The position numbers and the translations under genes were made by a program. A DNA stretch of 39,394 bases from JAWUVP01 sp034112285 (lineage in GTDB: Bacteria; Pseudomonadota; Gammaproteobacteria; JABDGN01): NCBI GenBank assembly GCA_034112285.1, contig JAWUVP010000011.1:1-39394 (forward strand). The letters run 5' to 3'. Below the pieces are notes generated by a model. It was not told the origin of the DNA and ran no database searches. It saw only the letters and a program-made list of their open reading frames with translations. Below are positions 16,301 through 23,331 of the stretch, one piece after another; the stretch's first letter is position 1; every line of letters starts with the position of its first letter.

Positions 16301-17820
16301 TTTTCTGTCACCCTTCTCGGAAAGCCTGGAGGCGTGGTTTTATTTATATCAGCTAAACTTCTGCTCCAAGTGTCGCCGGGCTTGAGCTCTTCACGGCATG
16401 TATCGGCTAATAAAAAGGGATCGATAACGATATCAATGTTAGGGTCTGAAATATTTTCTTTTAAAGTATGCGCTAACGCTTCAAAAGCTTGCAAGGTTGA
16501 AACTAACCTGGTTGCACTTACCTTATTCTCTCCCGCGTAATTCTGGGCGCGAGAATTATTGTGTAATTCAACGCGCGAAGGCTTTACCTTGGTAATTAAA
16601 TCCTTAAGGTATTGCGCCATCGGCCCATCTACTTTAAATGCACTACCCTCTATGGTTTTGTGTATATTTTCACTTTCGATATTCATCGTATCAAAATGAA
16701 GCCAGATTTGTAGAACGGCAGGAGGAAGGGTTAACTTCTCTATGCATTGCTTAGGAAGCGCAACACGTGGAGCATTAGCGCTCGCCCCTTGCAGGTGAGC
16801 GGTAGCGCCCATTTTATATCTACCAGCAGATCCAATAACCTCTTTTACGGGTATGTGTTGGCTAAGAAGCTGCCCTGAAGAAAATTTTTTGAGTCGTGCT
16901 TCTAACGTTTTTTTCTTGCTTGTAAACATCCTTTTGAGCCGACCGCCTGATTCCTTGCTAACTCTAGCAAGATGGTTCGCCACTAAGTTTTCACTAGCCT
17001 GCTTAGGATATAAAACAGGTTCATTTAGAACAGCTCCCGTCCCTTCTAGTAAAGGTGTGCTGTACTCAACAGGAATCGGTTCAATATTTACCTTTTGCGG
17101 TAAAAAATAAATCGAGCTTGAATAAGCAAAGAACATCACTGTTTTTACATGAGATATTAACTGTGTTTTTTTCTTAAAAAACTCAATCATGTTGGTTGCT
17201 GCCCGGCGATGTGTGTAAACAAGCACATGCGTGTCATCATTCGGCAAACTATGTAACATTCGATAAAGTAAAAAGTTTTTGTCAACATCCTTTTCGAGAG
17301 GCTCTTCTAAGCCAACAGCAGGGTCGCCACCTGCCGCAGCACTGGTGGGGCCCAATAAAGGCTGCTCTTCATTCTCAAAATACTGGTCAAGTTTCGTTGC
17401 CGTTTTTTCTATTTTTTCCGCTTTGCCCCTTTTTTTGGGCTTGCGTGACTTCACCAAATCATCAGCTAAATAATACTCACCCACTTCGATGCTAACCCTA
17501 CAATCTACTGCGGCAAATCGAGCTTCTAAGGCTTTACATAAGGCTAGCATTAATTTTCGGCTCGGAATACGGCCATCTTGCATTGCCTGCATTTGTGCAG
17601 AAAAACTTTGCTGCCGACTAAAATCATGTAAAACAAGCGTTACTGGTTCCTCCATGGCATTCCTTTTATGAAAGGCTTTCGGCAAGAATATTTTAACCAT
17701 CTCAAAAACATGCTCAACAAACTCTCCCTCAACAGCAAACTGGGTCGGCGCCTCTTTAGGAAAAAGATGAGTGTTACTGGGCGCAGTTTGCTCAACATCA
17801 TTAAATATATGTAGTTTCAT
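13369..17820 (-). CDS. Giant three-module protein of unknown function (paralogue A), candidate secreted effector
   Basis: 1483 aa; no signal peptide or membrane helix. I do not recognise a named family. Three related modules are visible at about 1-270, 368-610 and 698-945. Each runs: beta strand LH-hydrophobic-D/F, helix, strand with a '[LV]xS/DFSxRQSF' motif (63-73, 415-428, 751-762), helix LQAFEAL, strand ending YLLAD (117-121, 469-473, 807-811), TW, then a 'RxQR/LHxxPN..HVLVY' strand (186-202, 530-544, 869-885). The alternation suggests a Rossmann-like, possibly HAD-like, fold without the full HAD aspartates. Residues 960-1180 are coiled coil with a roughly 55-residue internal duplication. 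A unique domain fills 1236-1483. The protein at 18055-21453 is its paralogue, sharing all but the last domain. A PmrA-like promoter precedes it. Effector status is inferred. Confidence 0.7.
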   Translation of the reverse strand: MKLHIFNDVEQTAPSNTHLFPKEAPTQFAVEGEFVEHVFEMVKIFLPKAFHKRNAMEEPVTLVLHDFSRQQSFSAQMQAMQDGRIPSRKLMLALCKALEARFAAVDCRVSIEVGEYYLADDLVKSRKPKKRGKAEKIEKTATKLDQYFENEEQPLLGPTSAAAGGDPAVGLEEPLEKDVDKNFLLYRMLHSLPNDDTHVLVYTHRRAATNMIEFFKKKTQLISHVKTVMFFAYSSSIYFLPQKVNIEPIPVEYSTPLLEGTGAVLNEPVLYPKQASENLVANHLARVSKESGGRLKRMFTSKKKTLEARLKKFSSGQLLSQHIPVKEVIGSAGRYKMGATAHLQGASANAPRVALPKQCIEKLTLPPAVLQIWLHFDTMNIESENIHKTIEGSAFKVDGPMAQYLKDLITKVKPSRVELHNNSRAQNYAGENKVSATRLVSTLQAFEALAHTLKENISDPNIDIVIDPFLLADTCREELKPGDTWSRSLADINKTTPPGFPRRVTENSAYPELLDTHIAQSDFKLDNLYVRMQRPLRAYTHIVAIESDSSIIESYKLLLNAPCEILPQGYGFTLLQYTSLPESKSTDIQMVFQKMGQSAYKARGVWLTNFFTEKRRNAADADERYNDITQADIIAHHSLLKNEPKRDLKQQAWFDTATEALRTFTSKKTYRLGESLPFAATMMMSPLQKEHLKKEVMHELHLWLDFKGCIWPENIEFSPDGTVYFGGPLLLQLIGMIVKFKAATASKPLTVVLSSFSHRQSFVTDNNDSLGSVSISSLQAFEAILSQLKAYFEAFAPGQYTIKLDKYLLADSFINKDAGTTWQQAIDYIYNEATPPFPLDPEQLKKLSDDLILGPDFPSDVNKLALTYCKVQRIPANVKAHVLIYDSSSSIPKSQYDTFIQPYYTGLIPSHISCQFYHYKMGDSNRRVLTTALPCQKTIFGNGFSDPRRAGFIQYAYQDFVTQQGRLKAERVQWEQHQRQQPKNMEQLEELKRQLVQIKADECSAMLTFLEGPLAIKHKGVEWIADLKIQLERKQDLGEQHMLLAKNVFILKSAKCTAMFESLKQQLEKKVVGRNSNEWIASIEKQLEALYDVDDKLKLLGDQLALISVNDGFLASDGTVLGSTHAQAACTKPLASIELKEQKRKLAIEAEILELEQGERRRASQALAQAQELTALTATREVLMRYHLYNGGDKKAERLSDSWLVFTAKDAVSPVLAGSLLRPTKHSTVKYAHSQQLRRERMREVSENGKRKLYLVDKDSRHFSCFKDLSAGVFSLPVPESYDSLPHFGVENLEPILGVPILGVMQKEVEIFHSIQVVHNELAGLYAPLREDRPVNYRFIQLLYQTDFCHGTFFTPLIQFLQSMLNNMHPGAEINKEVDMDIDEGILDVNYLQGNDIKISYQKTIILSGIQPGKTHKLEMFVDFLLKDIPAASLLGKQILNPLSANAGKQCYWEIAELAGGVTTEDKELYAIVQQCGDNYRLG

Positions 17821-17932
17821 TGGAGTCTTTGTAACCTCTTGCTGCTAATTAATCAGTCAAATTATAAAATTGACTATCTCATATGCGCTACGCTCTATTA
17901 AAAAATTAGAATAGGGTAACTGCCTCATGTCT

Positions 17933-17965
17933 ACTGTAGACGAGAAAGCTTAAGTTAATATTAGG
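17933..17965 (-). promoter_or_regulatory. PmrA-like box and -10 for paralogue A
   Basis: Reading the minus strand: CCTAAT-N5-CTTAAG (17965-17949), 10 bp, then TACAGT (17938-17933). The half-sites match the YTTAAK PmrA half-site at 11 of 12 positions. The -10 is modest (4 of 6). The leader to the start codon at 17820 would be about 105 nt. The same geometry recurs at four other genes in the window. Confidence 0.65.
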
Positions 17966-18012
17966 AACCTATAAGAAAAATTATTGTATATTTTTGAAGC
18001 AAAATGGTCCCC

Positions 18013-18072
18013 GGGGTCAGGTATCGGCATAAGGTTAGGCTTGTAACCAGTGCCTTATGCCGATACCTGACC
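18013..18072. repeat. Palindromic repeat overlapping the 3' end of paralogue B
   Basis: GGTCAGGTATCGGCATAAGG (18015-18034) is inverted exactly at 18053-18072 around an 18-base centre. It starts with the same GGGGTCAG head as the repeat at 11128. The right arm supplies the last residues and the TAA stop (18057-18055) of the minus-strand gene, so the present 3' end of that gene is made of repeat sequence. Confidence 0.85.
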
Positions 18073-21000
18073 GGGTGCGCACTTAACATGCGAACTCCTG
18101 TTTAGTGGAGGTACCGATGCATCCAGTAGCGTAAAGTTTGTAGACTTAACAGCCATTACGCCCGCGATAGACATTGGCCAGCGCTCTTCAACACGAGGAG
18201 TTTTATTGCCACCGTGCCTAGTGTGATACTCACGTATATTTTCTGGGCTAATCAATAACGTGGTTAATTCTCTTTGTTGCTCGAGTGCTTGTGATACATC
18301 AGTGCCAATTAGTAGGCTAAGTCTTTTTATTTCAGCTTGTATCTTGATAATTTCATCCTCTCTAGCAATGATTTCGCTGCCCTTTATACTAGCTGAATGA
18401 GCTGGCGCAATGCTTTTTTGATCAGAATCAAGCCCTCTGAGCTTTGCCTCCTCTTCACGTAGTTGTTGCGCACCCTGCTCTTCCTTTGCTTGCACAAGAT
18501 CTTTTAGCTCCTTCTGTAATGCTGTTAATTTATAAGAACTCCCCTCTTTTGCTAATTGAGCGCGCTCAGCTTTTTGATCCCCTAGCGTTTTCTCCAATTG
18601 CGCACGCTTGGCTTCTCGTTGTTGATTTTGGGCCAGAAATAATTTTTTAGCTTTTCTAATAAACGCCGCTCGCCGAACATCACTTGTACCATTACCTGTA
18701 ACAATCTTTCCATATGCAACGATATTGCTCTTTCTGTCAGCCTCTCCTGCTAAATAATGAAAAAATTGACAAGATACATGTGCCGGAATCAAACTGGAAT
18801 TATGCGGTGCACTAAAGACTGTGCTCTGTCGATTAAGAACGTTTTCTTGGCTTGTATAAAGTAGTACATGTACTTTTTTATTTGCAGATATGCGCTGAAT
18901 TTTACAGTAGGTTAACTCGAGCTTGTCTTCGTGTGAAGGAAGATTTATACTTAAAGTTGAATCAGCAAACAAGGCGCCAGCTTGTTCTGCTGTTACGGGA
19001 AAAGCCGGTGTACTGGCATCATAAATATATTTTTTACTCGCCTCCCAAGTTGTTCCACCTAATTGCTTACTTAATGAGTCGGCAAGTAAATATTTATCAA
19101 GCGCAATAGAAAACTGACCCAAGTAGTATTCATTAAAATAGCTCTGTAATTGAAACCAAAGTGCCTCAAAAGCTTGCAACGATGAGATAGCACCTGCCAC
19201 CCTCCCTGCCAGCGCTCGCGAACACTCATTTTCTTTCAAAAAACTTTGCCGTTCAGCAAAACTGCTTAGCACAACGGTAAAGGGTTGGCCTGGCGCACCT
19301 GTTTTAAAGTTAAGAATCATATTGATAATATGGTTAAGCAGCATTCCTTCAATAAAAACAGTCTTATCAGCTGCAATGGAAATATTTTCAGACCACATGA
19401 CATCTTCAAAATCTAGCCAAAGGTGCAACTCATAGCTCATTGCTTTTTTTGCGTAATGTTGTTGCGTTGGCGACAGCTTAGAAGCAGGCAATACCATTAA
19501 CTCTTGATTTAATGGATAAGAATCAGAACCAAGAGGCATGGTCAACACGCACTTTGTTTTTTCAAACCAAGTATTTAATGGCAGTGACGGGGTTAGCACA
19601 TTACTTTGTTGGCAATGGTAAGTAATAATATCGCCAAGTTGAATGCCAGGGCTGTTAGGTGCAACAGACTCCGTTAAGCAATGTGTCAAGTTGGTGCCAT
19701 TGAACTTGAAAGCACTTTGCCCTTGCTGCTGATAAACATACCGAATGTCAACGGTAGTTTTGTTCATTGTCCATGGAATGTATTGAAATAATGTAACACA
19801 ATAATGATGTGGCAATATCTGCTGTTCATTTGCTAAAAGCTGTTTATAGCCATCAATAATATCATCATCTTCTTCAAGAATAACGATATGTGTTGGTGTG
19901 CCAACTTCGCGCTGAACACGTACATATAAGTTATCTAGCTTAGCAGCGTTTTGTCTTATCTTGGTATTCAAGGGCGGTGGATAATCTGGTTCCTCCGAGG
20001 TCTTGCGTGGAAAACCGGGGAATTCTTGTTTGTATATATCGGCCAAGCTGTTTTCCCAGGTTTCACCCGGCCTTTTATCGGCGAGTAAAAATGGATCAAT
20101 AACAATATCAACATCTGGGTTTGTTATCTTGGCTCTTAAAGTGTGCGCTAAAAGCTCAAAAATTTGTAACGTAGAATACAGCCTATCTTGGCTTTTCTCA
20201 TTTTCTAACGCATAAGACTGCGCGCAGGAATTATTGTGCAGCTCCACACGTGAAGGTTTTAAAGCTTCAATTAAAGTTAAAACATATTGTACTACGGGGC
20301 CAGACACCGTGTAGGCTCCATCTTTCCTTTGCTTTATATTTTGAGTCTCCAACATAACCGAATCATAATGCAGCCAGACTTGCAACGTTTCTGCAGCGCA
20401 ACCGAGCCTCTGTCGGGGGGTAAAAGGCGTTAATGCCGGTGGCTCGCTCTCTGCCTGAGCAGCATGCGACTTCATCTGAGCGACCTTTGCCGCGCCATCT
20501 TTTGACCAGCAATGAGAATAAGGGACACCAGAAACATTTTTCTTATGTAACTTGACCAGCTGATCTCTATCTAGCTTAGGGTACAGAACAGATTTTGACC
20601 TGAGTGCGCCTGTTCCCTCTAGCTCCACAGCTTGATTATCAGTATAAGCAGGGACAATATTCGCGCTCGAGAAATTCATATAGACTGGCGTAGAATAAGC
20701 GAGAAACTGTAGTGTTATCGCATGGGGTATGATTTGGGTTTTATTCTTAAAAAAATCAATTAACGCATTGGCCTTAATACGATGCGTATAAACCAAAACA
20801 TGTGCATTTTCGTTTGGCAGATTATGTAATATACGGTACAACAATAAACAAGGGTCAACAGGTTTGTCAGCATCGCTTGCAACGCGACTTGTTAAAGCAG
20901 AGCTTTTATTGCTAGAAAGCCTTGCGCTAATGCTCTCATCGTCGCCCTCAAATGGAAAATCTTTCTGAAAATCAATGTGCATTTTGAGCGCCCTGCCTGT

Positions 21001-21453
21001 GGCTCCAGGTTGGTAGGGCTTAGAAAAATCATCGGCCAAATAATAATCTGTATCTGAAATACTGTAATGCTTTGCTGGTCTCTTATCCAATGGCTCTTCT
21101 AAAGAATTTTTTGAAGTTCCCACGTATTCCGCAGAGCCTAAAAGCTTAACTAACGTCTTAATTAAGGCTTGCATTAGTTGCCAACTCGGGATTCGGCCTT
21201 GCAGAGCTGCCCGATTTTGGGCGAGAAAGCTTTGCTGTGCACTAAAGTCGTGCAACACAATTTCCACCTCCGTCTCTGTCTCCTTGACTTCCACAAAGTT
21301 CGATTTTGACTCTTCAAACGCCTTAATCACCCCGACGATGTGTTTGGGTAACTCACCTTCGAAATAAAATCCAGGCGGAGAAAGCCCATCATGCGGAATT
21401 CGTACACAATCTTTCTCAAAACGAGCTAAATCAAGGCAAAAATGTAACTTCAT
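18055..21453 (-). CDS. Giant three-module protein (paralogue B), C-terminally truncated by a repeat
   Basis: 1132 aa; no signal peptide or membrane segment. Collinear with the 1483-aa neighbour: modules at about 1-290, 356-590 and 675-920, with the motifs VLHDFSAQQSF (66-76), VELHNNSCAQSY (403-414), VVLSSFAERQSF (727-738), YYLADD/PFLLAD/YLLAD, and LLYRILHNLPN...HVLVYTHR (204-225). A coiled coil occupies about 930-1065. Similarity to A continues through YHTRHGGNK to SSHVKCA (1120-1126), aligning with STVKYAH of A; the last residues PGQVSA then come from the palindromic repeat. The roughly 250-residue C-terminal domain of A is missing, and the 230 bp downstream shows no remnant of it. Tandem duplication followed by loss of the 3' end at a repeat is the likely history. 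A weaker PmrA-like promoter lies upstream. Function unknown. Confidence 0.7.
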   Translation of the reverse strand: MKLHFCLDLARFEKDCVRIPHDGLSPPGFYFEGELPKHIVGVIKAFEESKSNFVEVKETETEVEIVLHDFSAQQSFLAQNRAALQGRIPSWQLMQALIKTLVKLLGSAEYVGTSKNSLEEPLDKRPAKHYSISDTDYYLADDFSKPYQPGATGRALKMHIDFQKDFPFEGDDESISARLSSNKSSALTSRVASDADKPVDPCLLLYRILHNLPNENAHVLVYTHRIKANALIDFFKNKTQIIPHAITLQFLAYSTPVYMNFSSANIVPAYTDNQAVELEGTGALRSKSVLYPKLDRDQLVKLHKKNVSGVPYSHCWSKDGAAKVAQMKSHAAQAESEPPALTPFTPRQRLGCAAETLQVWLHYDSVMLETQNIKQRKDGAYTVSGPVVQYVLTLIEALKPSRVELHNNSCAQSYALENEKSQDRLYSTLQIFELLAHTLRAKITNPDVDIVIDPFLLADKRPGETWENSLADIYKQEFPGFPRKTSEEPDYPPPLNTKIRQNAAKLDNLYVRVQREVGTPTHIVILEEDDDIIDGYKQLLANEQQILPHHYCVTLFQYIPWTMNKTTVDIRYVYQQQGQSAFKFNGTNLTHCLTESVAPNSPGIQLGDIITYHCQQSNVLTPSLPLNTWFEKTKCVLTMPLGSDSYPLNQELMVLPASKLSPTQQHYAKKAMSYELHLWLDFEDVMWSENISIAADKTVFIEGMLLNHIINMILNFKTGAPGQPFTVVLSSFAERQSFLKENECSRALAGRVAGAISSLQAFEALWFQLQSYFNEYYLGQFSIALDKYLLADSLSKQLGGTTWEASKKYIYDASTPAFPVTAEQAGALFADSTLSINLPSHEDKLELTYCKIQRISANKKVHVLLYTSQENVLNRQSTVFSAPHNSSLIPAHVSCQFFHYLAGEADRKSNIVAYGKIVTGNGTSDVRRAAFIRKAKKLFLAQNQQREAKRAQLEKTLGDQKAERAQLAKEGSSYKLTALQKELKDLVQAKEEQGAQQLREEEAKLRGLDSDQKSIAPAHSASIKGSEIIAREDEIIKIQAEIKRLSLLIGTDVSQALEQQRELTTLLISPENIREYHTRHGGNKTPRVEERWPMSIAGVMAVKSTNFTLLDASVPPLNRSSHVKCAPGQVSA

Positions 21454-21579
21454 TATTCTTCACACACCTTTTTGCTGTTGGCAACTAATTGTCCACTTAT
21501 CAACTTTACCGCCTAGCCTCGCCGCGCGCTAAAGAATTTATTCTGCAAAATGTCAAAATGGAATTTTTATTATCCTCTA

Positions 21580-21612
21580 AGTATAGATGGCTAAACTTAA
21601 CGAAAAATGAGG
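21580..21612 (-). promoter_or_regulatory. Degenerate PmrA-like box and -10 for paralogue B
   Basis: Minus strand: CCTCAT-N5-GTTAAG (21612-21596), 10 bp, then TATACT (21585-21580). The half-sites match YTTAAK at 9 of 12, the weakest of the five, but the -10 is good (5 of 6) and the spacing is identical to the others. About 120 nt of leader to the ATG at 21453. Confidence 0.45.
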
Positions 21613-21639
21613 TGATATAGTCATTTCACTTATTTTTCA

Positions 21640-21657
21640 GGCGTACGCACTTTAAAA
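21640..21657. promoter_or_regulatory. 18-bp element shared with the TssJ-barrel upstream region
   Basis: GGCGTACGCACTTTAAAA lies 27 bp upstream of the PmrA-like box of paralogue B. It recurs with one difference at 39121-39138, 28 bp upstream of the box of the TssJ-barrel gene. The core GCGTACGC is a perfect palindrome. It is either a second regulator's site or part of a dispersed repeat, since a REP follows in both places. Confidence 0.45.
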
Positions 21658-21709
21658 AAGTACGGCCTACAACTAAAAGAATTTTAAATCATGACTTTGC
21701 CGCCCGCGT

Positions 21710-21933
21710 CGTCGTTGCGAGGAGCGCAGCGACGGGTTGTTTTCGTTAGCAATAGATCGCCTGTATCCTCGAGAAAATTGACCTGTGCCTTTGGTGCGCG
21801 TCGCTGCAAGGAGCGCAGCGACGGGTTGTTTTCGTTAGTGGTAAATGTCCTGCATTCTCAAGTTAATGAGCTACCACCCCTGCCGTATCCCCAGGGACTC
21901 GTCGTTGCGAGGAGCGCAGCGACGCGGCAATCC
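21710..21933. repeat. Three REP-type palindromes between paralogue B and gap
   Basis: Copies at 21710-21734, 21799-21823 and 21900-21924. Each is a hairpin of arms CGTCGTTGCG and CGCAGCGACG around AGGAG, with small variations. The first two also share the following GGTTGTTTTCGTTAG, so that 40-bp unit is duplicated 89 bp apart; the third runs into CGGCAATCC, the tail usual for this widespread bacterial repeat. A fourth copy is at 39221-39245. An open frame through this region (21691-22128) is an artefact of the repeats. Confidence 0.85.
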
Positions 21934-22092
21934 CCAAACTACGAAGTCATTATTCCAGAATACAAATCCATAACAAGCGCTCACCTACAACACGACAGGA
22001 CTTATAGCGCATTTATCCTGACTTGTTCTGCATTTTTGAATGCAAAAAAAAGGGGAACTAACGGCCAGGTTTTAAACCTTAGAAATAAAGAT

Positions 22093-22119
22093 AAAAAAAG
22101 GGGGCAAACCTGCCCCCTT
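22093..22119 (-). terminator. Rho-independent terminator of gap
   Basis: On the minus strand, 17 bp after the gap stop: a 9-bp stem (AAGGGGGCA with its complement) around a GGTT loop, followed by seven T. It ends the tkt-gap unit before it can run into the accessory region. Confidence 0.9.
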
Positions 22120-22135
22120 CCCTTATAGCCGATGA

Positions 22136-23143
22136 TTATTTATTCATCATGACCAATGAGGTATCTAACATGCGGTTACTAAAACCGGTTTCGTTGTCAT
22201 ACCACGAACAAACTTTAACTTGATTACCAATAACCTTTGTTAGCGTTGCATCAAAAGTTGATGATTTAGCGTTGCCATTAAAGTCGATAGACACTAACGG
22301 TAACTCATTGTAGCCCAACACTTCACTCAGTGCGCCTTCGCTGGCAGCAGCTTTAATGATGGCATTCACTTCTTCAACGGTGGTATCGCGTGAAGCTTCA
22401 AAGGTTAAGTCGACTAATGACACATTCAAAGTCGGCACGCGGATAGCAAAACCATCTAGCTTGCCCACTAACTCTGGCAACACTAAACCTACTGCAGCCG
22501 CAGCACCGGTTTTGGCTGGAATCATCGACATGGTGGCGCTACGTGCGCGGCGCATGTCTGGGTGGTAAACGTCAGCGAGTTTTTGATCGTTCGTGTAAGC
22601 ATGAATCGTGGTCATTAAGCCTTTTTCTAAGCCTAAGACATCGTTTAACGGCTTGGCAATTGGGGCTAAGCAGTTGGTGGTGCAAGATGCGTTGGAAACA
22701 ATCGTGTCGTCTGCGCTTAACGTTTCGTGGTTAACACCGTAAACGATCGTTTTAACATCACTACCCGCTGGTGCTGAAATAAGCACTTTTTTGGCGCCGG
22801 CGCTCACATGCATGCTGGCTTTATCTTTCTTGGCAAATAAACCGGTACATTCATAAACCACGTCAATATTCAAATCACCCCAAGGCAATTGAGTCGGATC
22901 GCGCTCTGATAGGCATTGAATCACGTCGCCATCGATAACTAAGTTACCGTCTTTGACTTCAACTTCACCTACGAATTTACCGTGGGTGGTGTCGTAACGG
23001 GTTAAATGCGCGTTGATTTCTACGTCACCTAAGTCATTAATGGCAACAATTTCAATTTCGCCAGCACGGCCATTTTCATACACAGCACGTAAAATATTGC
23101 GACCGATTCGGCCATAACCATTAATAGCAACTCTGATAGACAT
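22136..23143 (-). CDS. gap: Glyceraldehyde-3-phosphate dehydrogenase
   Basis: 335 aa. It oxidises glyceraldehyde-3-phosphate with NAD and phosphate. N-terminal NAD fold INGYGRIGRNILRA (8-21); catalytic Cys154 in SNASCTTNC and His181 in TTIHAYTNDQ. Full length with the usual C-terminal WYDNETGFSNRM. It has its own promoter 30 bp upstream and a strong terminator downstream. It is cut off from pgk by the accessory genes but still follows tkt, as in the usual tkt-gap-pgk-pyk-fba order. Confidence 0.97.
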   Translation of the reverse strand: MSIRVAINGYGRIGRNILRAVYENGRAGEIEIVAINDLGDVEINAHLTRYDTTHGKFVGEVEVKDGNLVIDGDVIQCLSERDPTQLPWGDLNIDVVYECTGLFAKKDKASMHVSAGAKKVLISAPAGSDVKTIVYGVNHETLSADDTIVSNASCTTNCLAPIAKPLNDVLGLEKGLMTTIHAYTNDQKLADVYHPDMRRARSATMSMIPAKTGAAAAVGLVLPELVGKLDGFAIRVPTLNVSLVDLTFEASRDTTVEEVNAIIKAAASEGALSEVLGYNELPLVSIDFNGNAKSSTFDATLTKVIGNQVKVCSWYDNETGFSNRMLDTSLVMMNK

Positions 23144-23170
23144 AGGATTCTCCTGTAGTTTTAAGGGGCG

Positions 23171-23199
23171 ATAATATACCTGTCGGGGGTAAAATTCAA
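23171..23199 (-). promoter_or_regulatory. Sigma-70-type promoter of gap
   Basis: Minus strand: TTGAAT (23199-23194), 17-bp spacer, TATTAT (23176-23171). It lies 28 bp upstream of the gap start, so the leader is short. Confidence 0.6.
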
Positions 23200-23226
23200 C
23201 AAAATCAGCTCTATACTAGAGATGAT

Positions 23227-23271
23227 GATACCTTGTAAATCTGCAATTAAATGCCAGATTTGCAAGGTATC
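23227..23271. repeat. 17-bp inverted repeat between tkt and gap
   Basis: GATACCTTGTAAATCTG (23227-23243) is inverted at 23255-23271 with one G-T-type mismatch, around an 11-base loop. There is no T-run on the minus strand after it; it could be a weak tkt terminator or an RNA-processing hairpin between tkt and gap. Confidence 0.6.
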
Positions 23272-23331
23272 CTAGAAAAAACACGCCCTATAGTTGTAAT
23301 TACCGCGCTATTTTAGGCTTAAGCATCGAAT

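Noticed and set aside
21691..22128. 145-codon open frame on the plus strand
   Set aside because: It is read through three REP palindromes and the gap terminator; composition is repeat-derived and there is no ribosome-binding site or family resemblance.
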